Below are positions 1 to 5,077 of a stretch of DNA of 5,077 nucleotides, in pieces. The translations under genes were made by a program, and so were the position numbers. Source of the stretch: an uncultured Filifactor sp. (GTDB taxonomy: Bacteria; Bacillota; Clostridia; Peptostreptococcales; Filifactoraceae); contig CAMYCP010000107.1 of assembly GCA_947254385.1 (NCBI GenBank), forward strand, positions 1-5,077, in the 5' to 3' direction. A model generated the notes under the pieces. The model was not told the origin of the DNA. It saw only the letters and a list, made by a program, of their open reading frames with translations, and did not search any database. Position 1 is the first letter of the stretch. Each line of letters starts with the position of its first letter.

Positions 1-189
1 GTTATGTTCATTACTCAAACAAATTATATTAAGGGCATCTTAAAAAAATTTATAAAAATTAAAAAAACAGAATTTCAAACATTGTAAAATCAATATTTTA
101 TTTTTTGAGAATAGATTTTTTAGATTTCCCATTAAAAAAATAAAAATGCTTTGTTAAAAAATATTATCATATTTCAAAGGAGAAAAAAT
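1..189. other. AT-rich non-coding region upstream of the transporter gene
   Basis: This stretch is rich in A and T runs and holds no credible coding frame of its own. A frame open from a TTG at 151 leads into the transporter but adds only 13 residues ahead of the well-placed ATG at 190. I see no convincing -35/-10 pair with correct spacing. An all-A/T inverted repeat (84-90 with 95-101) followed by T's could be a weak terminator of a gene to the left, but it has no G-C pairs and I do not call it. The transporter promoter probably lies here or further left. Confidence 0.6.
176..182 (+). promoter_or_regulatory. Ribosome binding site that sets the transporter start
   Basis: AAAGGAG lies 7 bases before the ATG at 190, a normal Shine-Dalgarno spacing. 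It sits inside the longer frame that opens with TTG at 151, and that TTG has no comparable purine-rich site in front of it. This favours ATG 190 as the true start. Confidence 0.8.
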
Positions 190-1086
190 ATGCAGGATAA
201 ACGCAAGTTAGGCAATTTTCTGCTACTGTTGACGGCTTTTATATGGGGGATGGCATTTGCAAGTCAAAGGCTTGCTATGGGTTATGTAGGGCCGTATACT
301 TTTATGGCGTGCCGTTTTTTGCTTGCAAGTATAAGTTTGGGCGTATTGCTATATTTTATGAAGGGAAAAGCCGAAAATTTAAAAGCAGTTGATAAAAGTG
401 TAATTAAAAGCGGAGTTATGATAGGGCTTGTATTATATTGCGGGGCGCTCCTGCAACAGGTGGGTATGGTTTATACTACGGCAGGTAAGGCGGGTTTTAT
501 AACTACATTATATATAATATTGGTTCCTATATTCAGAACGATTTTCGGCAACAAAATCGGAAAAAATGTGTGGATAGGTGTAGTGACGGCATTTTTCGGA
601 CTTTCTTTTATAATGCTTAAAGAAAATATGTCCATCGAAAAAGGCGATGCTATAGTGTTCGCCGGATCATTTTTTTGGGCGGCGCATATTTTATTTGCCG
701 ATAACTTTACTCGAAAACACAATCCTGTTATGTTATCGTTTATACAATTTTTAACGGCTTTCGTATTGTCGACTTGCATGATGTTTATACTGGAAAAACC
801 GAGTTTGGACGGAATAAGGTCGGCGTTTCCCGCAATATTTTATGCCGGAGTAATATCCGCAGGGGTCGGTTTTACTCTTCAGATTGTGGCGCAAAAATAT
901 ACGTCTCCGACAGTTGCATCACTTATACTTTGCAGTGAAGCTGGGTTTAGCGTGCTGGGCGGATATATTGTATTGCATGAAATTTTGACGAAAAAAGAAC
1001 TCCTAGGTTGCACCTTGATGTTTGCCGCAATAATAATTGCTCAGTTACCTGATAAAAAGTTAAAAATAAATAAAGCTGATTGCTGA
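190..1086 (+). CDS. EamA/DMT family transporter (drug/metabolite transporter superfamily)
   Basis: This is a 298-residue inner-membrane permease of the drug/metabolite transporter superfamily, whose members typically export or import small metabolites. Its substrate cannot be told from sequence. About ten hydrophobic segments are visible, at roughly residues 9-27, 36-57, 75-95, 100-119, 127-143, 153-170, 180-201, 213-234, 241-262 and 271-287. They form two EamA repeats of five helices, and the length of about 300 fits the family. Repeat 1 opens with the typical LLTAFIWGMAF, with Arg42 in helix 2. Repeat 2 ends with the typical SPTVASLILCSEAGFSVLGG (239-258), then HE at 263-264 and a glycine-led last helix. 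The short tail is lysine-rich, as expected for a cytoplasmic end. ATG 190 is chosen over TTG 151 because of the AAAGGAG site. A 74-base gap separates it from miaB, so shared transcription is possible but not shown. The family call is firm and the function is open. Confidence 0.92.
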   Translation: MQDKRKLGNFLLLLTAFIWGMAFASQRLAMGYVGPYTFMACRFLLASISLGVLLYFMKGKAENLKAVDKSVIKSGVMIGLVLYCGALLQQVGMVYTTAGKAGFITTLYIILVPIFRTIFGNKIGKNVWIGVVTAFFGLSFIMLKENMSIEKGDAIVFAGSFFWAAHILFADNFTRKHNPVMLSFIQFLTAFVLSTCMMFILEKPSLDGIRSAFPAIFYAGVISAGVGFTLQIVAQKYTSPTVASLILCSEAGFSVLGGYIVLHEILTKKELLGCTLMFAAIIIAQLPDKKLKINKADC

Positions 1087-1108
1087 TTTAAAATAGAGTG
1101 TATTTAAT
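1080..1108 (+). promoter_or_regulatory. Possible weak sigma-A-type promoter for miaB-mutS
   Basis: TTGCTG (1080-1085, three of six matches to TTGACA) is followed after 17 bases by TTTAAT (1103-1108, five of six matches to TATAAT). This would start transcription near 1115, ahead of the miaB ribosome binding site, and the -35 overlaps the transporter stop codon. In DNA this AT-rich such matches arise by chance, so this is a candidate only. Confidence 0.2.
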
Positions 1109-1150
1109 TTGTAAGTGAAGTTTTTTAAAAAGTCAAAATAATGAATTTTT

Positions 1151-1155
1151 GGAGG
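1151..1155 (+). promoter_or_regulatory. Ribosome binding site that sets the miaB start
   Basis: GGAGG lies 5 bases before ATG 1161. The same frame is open from a TTG at 1149, but that codon overlaps this site, so it cannot be the start served by it. The ATG at 1157 is in another frame. ATG 1161 is therefore preferred. Confidence 0.85.
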
Positions 1156-1160
1156 TATGC

Positions 1161-2579
1161 ATGAATAAAATCGGTATTATAGATACCGTAGATACGGACG
1201 AACTTGAAAGACAGAGAGAATTTATATATGCGATAAGAAAAAACGGTGAAAAAAACAAAAAATATATCTGCGTCACGTGGGGTTGTCAAATGAATGAACA
1301 TGACAGCGAGAATCTTTCCGCCATGCTTGAAGAAATGGGATATGAAACTACGGACGAAGAAAAGGATGCCGACCTTGTAATATATAATACCTGTGCCGTG
1401 CGTGAAAATGCCGAACTTAAAGTTTACGGCAATTTGTCGCATTTAAAAATATATAAAGATAAAAATCCGGACATGACAATAATAGTTTGCGGTTGCATGA
1501 TGCAGCAAAAACATATAGCCGACGAAATTAAGAGTAAATATACACACGTGGACATAGTTTTCGGAACGCACAATATATATAAATTTCCGGAAATGTTGTA
1601 TAGACATTTACAGGACAGAGATAAACGCATATTTGAAATATGGAATACCGACGGCACGTTGGTGGAAGGTTTGCCCGGAATACAAAAATTTGATGTCAAA
1701 TCGTATGTAAATATAATGTACGGGTGCAACAATTTTTGTACTTATTGCGTAGTACCTTATACACGAGGCAGAGAACGCAGTCGGGATCACAAGAACATAA
1801 CCGACGAAGTCAAAAGACTTGTGTCGGAAGGTAAGAAAGAAATTATACTTTTAGGGCAAAACGTCAATTCATACGGCAATACCTTATCTGAAAAATTCAG
1901 TTTCAGCAATTTGCTTGAAGAACTGAACGAAATTGACGGTTTGGAACGTATCAGATTCATGACATCACATCCTAAAGATTTGTCGGATGATCTTATTTTT
2001 GCCATGGCGAATTTGTCCAAAGTATGCGAAAATTTGCATTTACCGATACAGTCAGGGAGCAGCGCAATACTAAAAAAAATGAATCGCCATTACACTAAAG
2101 AAGATTATTATAACCTCATAGATAAACTTAAGAATAAAATCCCGAACATAACTTTAACCACCGATATTATGGTGGGGTTTCCGGGAGAGACGGAAGAAGA
2201 TTTCTTAGAAACGCTTGAAGTGGTGGAGAAAGTGAGATATGATTCCGCATTTACATTTTTGTATTCCATGCGTGACGGCACTCCTGCGGCACGTATGAAA
2301 AATCAGATAAGTGAGGAGATTAAAGCCGACAGATTTAAACGTTTGCTTGCCTCGGTAAATAAAATCGCCATGGAAAAGAATGCCGAATATAAGGATAAAA
2401 CGGTTGAAGTACTGGTAGAGTCGCTAAGCAAACGTGACAAAAACAAACTTACAGGCAGAACACGCGCAAACAAACTTGTAAACTTTACAAGTCCCGATAA
2501 GGAAATTATAGGAAAGATTGTACAGGTAAAAATAACGGAACCCAAATCTTTTTCATTGAACGGTGAGATAGTTTTGTAG
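1161..2579 (+). CDS. miaB: tRNA-2-methylthio-N6-dimethylallyladenosine synthase MiaB
   Basis: This 472-residue radical SAM enzyme adds a methylthio group to C2 of i6A at position 37 of tRNAs reading UNN codons, giving ms2i6A, which steadies codon pairing. It is cytoplasmic and carries two [4Fe-4S] clusters. The N-terminal methylthiotransferase domain (about 34-160) holds the auxiliary-cluster cysteines C42 (in TWGCQMN), C78 (in NTCAVREN) and C112 (in CGCMMQ). The radical SAM domain has CxxxCxxC at C189, C193 and C196, followed by VVPYTRGRERSR. Further family motifs are LLGQNVNSYG (230-239), LPIQSGS (294-300) and DIMVGFPGE (335-343). The last 63 residues (410-472) form the TRAM RNA-binding domain. 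About 33 residues precede the first domain, an extension also known in Firmicutes MiaB. The related MtaB and RimO are less likely given TWGCQMN and NTCAVRENAE. The gene appears intact, and mutS follows after 10 bases. Confidence 0.97.
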   Translation: MNKIGIIDTVDTDELERQREFIYAIRKNGEKNKKYICVTWGCQMNEHDSENLSAMLEEMGYETTDEEKDADLVIYNTCAVRENAELKVYGNLSHLKIYKDKNPDMTIIVCGCMMQQKHIADEIKSKYTHVDIVFGTHNIYKFPEMLYRHLQDRDKRIFEIWNTDGTLVEGLPGIQKFDVKSYVNIMYGCNNFCTYCVVPYTRGRERSRDHKNITDEVKRLVSEGKKEIILLGQNVNSYGNTLSEKFSFSNLLEELNEIDGLERIRFMTSHPKDLSDDLIFAMANLSKVCENLHLPIQSGSSAILKKMNRHYTKEDYYNLIDKLKNKIPNITLTTDIMVGFPGETEEDFLETLEVVEKVRYDSAFTFLYSMRDGTPAARMKNQISEEIKADRFKRLLASVNKIAMEKNAEYKDKTVEVLVESLSKRDKNKLTGRTRANKLVNFTSPDKEIIGKIVQVKITEPKSFSLNGEIVL

Positions 2580-2584
2580 GAGGG
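2578..2584 (+). promoter_or_regulatory. mutS ribosome binding site overlapping the miaB stop codon
   Basis: AGGAGGG begins within the TAG stop of miaB (2577-2579) and ends 5 bases before the mutS ATG at 2590. Ribosomes finishing miaB would stop directly on the mutS initiation region, which suggests translational coupling within one transcript. Confidence 0.8.
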
Positions 2585-2589
2585 ATAAT

Positions 2590-5030
2590 ATGGCAAAATT
2601 AACTCCTATGATGGATCAGTATTTTAAAATAAAAAAAGCTCACCCAGATTCTATAATATTTTTCAGGCTTGGGGATTTTTATGAAATGTTTTTCGAGGAT
2701 GCCGAAGAAGCCTCCAAAATACTTGAAATAGTACTCACCGGCAGGCCTTACGGCAACAATAAAAAAGCGCCCATGTGCGGGGTACCTTATCATAGCTGTT
2801 CTCCATATATAGAAAAACTCATAAACGCCGGCAAAAAAATTGCGATATGCGAACAAATGGAAGATCCGAAATTTGCCAAGGGGTTGGTTGAGAGAAAAGT
2901 CATAAGGATAATCACACCCGGAACTTATATTGACGACAAAGAAATCAAATCTTTCCAAAATAACTATATCATGTCGCTTATATACACCACGTTCGGTTTT
3001 TCCGTTGCATATACGGACATTTCAACTAAAGAATGGAATATAGGTACAATCTCGGAAGACGACTTTTTGGATTTCTTTTTGAAATTATCACCTAAGGAAA
3101 TGGTAGCCGATGAAGAATTTGTACGTCTGCTTGACGGAAATAAAAAAGTTTTTAAACAACTTAAATTTGCAATAGAAGACAACGGAATATGTATAAGCGC
3201 GCATGATTTTAAAAATACATCTTCAAAAATTTCAGACTACACAAAAATTTTAAATCAAAGTGAAAATATAGCATTTAATACGCTCGTGCAATATGTGGCA
3301 TATACACAAAATACGGACAATGTTTTTACGGGAGAAATTAAACGAATAGACGAAAGTGAATATCTTAAACTTAATTTTGATACGGTAAAAAATTTGGAGT
3401 TACTTCGTTCAAACTCTTCCGGCATCAAAAAAAATTCACTTTTCGGGATATTGGATCATACTCAAACATCAATGGGTGCACGGACATTGCGCAAATGGAT
3501 TGAAAAACCTTTAAAAAATATAACCGCAATAAACAATCGTCTTGATATTATAGAAACTTTAATTTCCGATCCGTTTTTAATTTCCGCTTTATCCGAAACC
3601 ATCCGTGAAATTTATGATATTGAGCGAATATCCGGGAAAGTTACTTTCGGTACGGCAAGTGTCGCTGATTTTGTAAATTTACGAAAGTCACTGGAATATT
3701 TGCCTAAATTGAACGAAATAATAAATAATTCGGGCAGCGAGATTTTAATTCAAAACTTCGGAAATTCCGATGACCTTTCCGACGTGTACAAACTTTTATT
3801 CGATACGCTTTCTGAAAACCCCTCATCACTTCTTAGAGACGGAGAGATAATAAAAGAAGGATATTCAGCCGAACTTGACGATTTGAGAGAAACGGAAAAA
3901 CACTCTTCGGATATAATACAAAAAATTGAAGAACGGGAAAGAGAAAAAACCGGGATTAAAAATCTAAAGATAGGATACAATAAGGTTTTCGGTTACTACA
4001 TCGAAATCAGCCATGCGGCGGGCAAAAATAAAGAAATACCCGAAAATTACATCAGAAAACAGACGCTATCCACGGCGGAGCGTTATATCAATCAGGAACT
4101 TAAAGCAATTGAAGAAAAAATACTCACCGCACGGGAAAAATCCGTACAACTGCAAAGTGTAATATATAATGAGCTTAAAGATAAGATAAAAGAATCGGTA
4201 TTTAGAATACAACAGACGTCTAACCGTATCGGAAGACTTGATTCTATAATTTCATTGTCCTGTTGTGCAACGGAAAATAACTATGTAAGGCCTGAGATTA
4301 CAAATGACGGTGTTTTACGGATTATGGAAGGGCGTCATCCGGTAATAGAAAAAAGGTCATCTTCAATGTTCGTACCGAATGACATAAAATTAGACAACGA
4401 CAAAAATTTTATGATAATAACCGGCCCCAACATGGGCGGAAAATCTACTTACATGAGACAAAACGCCCTCATAACAATAATGGCTCACATGGGATCGTTC
4501 GTTCCAGCAGGAAGTGCGAAAATTCCTCTAACCGATGCGGTATTTACACGGGTAGGGGCATCGGACGACTTATCGGGCGGACAAAGTACGTTTATGGTGG
4601 AGATGAAAGAAGTCTCATACATTTTAAGTCATGCGACAAAGGACAGCGTGGTATTGCTTGACGAAGTCGGACGGGGAACCGGCACGTATGACGGAATGAG
4701 CATAGCTTGGGCGATAATTTCATACATTTGCGATCACATACACTGTAAAACCTTGTTTGCCACTCACTATCATGAAATTACGAACATCGAAGAAGAGAAA
4801 CCTTCCGTTGTAAACTACTCCGTCGCCGTTCAGGAAAAAAGCGGAGAGATAAACTTCTTGCGCAAAGTAATGGAAGGAAAAACGGACAAAAGTTACGGTA
4901 TTCACGTAGCAAAACTTGCGGATTTACCGATGGAAGTAATACGCACGGCTGATGAAAAACTCATACAGCTGGAACAAAATTTTTCCATAAGTCAAAATAG
5001 CGACGAAAATGCCAAGCCAATAATAAAATA
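2590..5030 (+). CDS. mutS: DNA mismatch repair protein MutS, 3' end cut off by the contig end
   Basis: MutS recognises mismatches and small loops in DNA, then uses ATP to become a sliding clamp that recruits MutL. The mismatch-binding domain (about 1-115) carries the Phe-X-Glu motif as F30-Y31-E32 in GDFYEMF, and CGVPYH and CEQMEDP follow. The connector spans about 125-250. The core/lever begins near 282 with the LDHTQTSMGAR stretch, and the clamp includes GYNKVFGYYIEI (462-473). The ATPase domain starts around EGRHPVIE (580-587). It has Walker A GPNMGGKST (612-620), the SDDLSGGQSTFMVEM loop (658-672), Walker B LLDEVGRGT with D691 and E692, and the switch histidine H726 in ATHYHE. SYGIHVAKLADLP (768-780) follows, so every catalytic motif is present. 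Genomic sequence stops after codon 813, and the frame then runs through adapter to a false TGA at 5068-5070. Full-length MutS usually has about 850-900 residues. The missing part would hold the C-terminal oligomerisation and sliding-clamp contact region. Confidence 0.97.
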
Positions 5031-5077
5031 CTGTCTCTTATACACATCTCCGAGCCCACGAGACTCCTGAGCATCTC
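5031..5077 (+). other. Residual Illumina Nextera (Tn5) adapter with i7 index: sequencing artefact
   Basis: The last 47 bases match a read-through Nextera adapter in the expected order. The 19-base Tn5 mosaic end CTGTCTCTTATACACATCT occupies 5031-5049 and the i7-side arm CCGAGCCCACGAGAC occupies 5050-5064. An 8-base index TCCTGAGC, which I recall as Nextera N704, is at 5065-5072. ATCTC at 5073-5077 is the start of the P7 flow-cell sequence. It is clearly more GC-rich than the gene it joins. It arises when a library insert is shorter than the read and the adapter is not trimmed before assembly. Genomic sequence ends at 5030. This is not a natural transposon: there is no transposase, and the arm, index and P7 parts are synthetic. 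Confidence 0.98.

Noticed and set aside
84..106. Hairpin plus T-run resembling a rho-independent terminator (arms 84-90 and 95-101)
   Set aside because: The stem is almost all A-T with one G-T pair, in a region where such repeats are expected by chance. It lacks the G-C core of a real terminator.
115..141. Inverted repeat of a T-run and an A-run upstream of the transporter
   Set aside because: It is only homopolymer runs facing each other, with unequal arms and no G-C pairs, so low complexity explains it.
471..779. Reverse-strand open frame of about 100 codons inside the transporter gene
   Set aside because: It lies wholly inside a well-supported gene, has no ribosome binding site that I can see and no recognisable motif. 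The same applies to the other minus-strand frames inside miaB and mutS.
1119..1133. Palindrome-like AGTTTTTTAAAAAGT between the transporter and miaB, as an operator or terminator
   Set aside because: It is imperfect, has no loop to form a hairpin and consists mainly of A and T runs. Nothing ties it to a known regulator.
1..5030. A hidden novel system such as defence, toxin-antitoxin, CRISPR, retron or riboswitch
   Set aside because: All coding capacity is explained by three familiar families, the two gaps are short and AT-rich, and no repeat array, structured leader or small paired genes are visible.
5031..5049. Tn5 transposon end, suggesting a mobile element inserted in mutS
   Set aside because: The mosaic end is followed directly by synthetic adapter, index and P7 bases, and there is no transposase or target duplication. 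It is library-preparation sequence.

Overview
The window is an AT-rich fragment of a bacterial chromosome, most likely from a low-GC member of the Firmicutes (Bacillota, class Clostridia). The evidence is the base composition, strong GGAGG-type ribosome binding sites, a Clostridia-like MiaB with an N-terminal extension, and the miaB-mutS gene order that is common in that group. All real genes lie on the + strand. No RNA gene, CRISPR array, insertion sequence, prophage gene or toxin/defence gene is visible.

Layout: positions 1-189 are an AT-rich non-coding leader. A drug/metabolite (EamA/DMT) transporter gene follows at 190-1086. A 74-base gap holds a possible weak promoter. Then come miaB at 1161-2579, the tRNA methylthiotransferase for ms2i6A37, and mutS from 2590, the mismatch-recognition ATPase. 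miaB and mutS are separated by only 10 bases, and the mutS ribosome binding site overlaps the miaB stop codon, so they are very probably co-transcribed. In Clostridia mutL, and often miaA and hfq, usually follow, but this sequence stops before them. The transporter is probably an independent neighbour.

The key observation is at the right end. Positions 5031-5077 are not genomic DNA. They match an Illumina Nextera (Tn5) library adapter: the 19-base mosaic end, the i7-side adapter arm, an 8-base index that I recall as N704, and the first five bases of the P7 flow-cell sequence. The mutS reading frame runs into this adapter and gains an artificial 12-residue tail (CLLYTSPSPRDS) before a chance stop codon made partly from the index. 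The true mutS is therefore truncated by the contig end, with 813 complete native codons present, and the tail should not be read as biology.

I found no undescribed biological system here. The genes are ordinary housekeeping and transport genes, and the one striking signal is a sequencing artefact.
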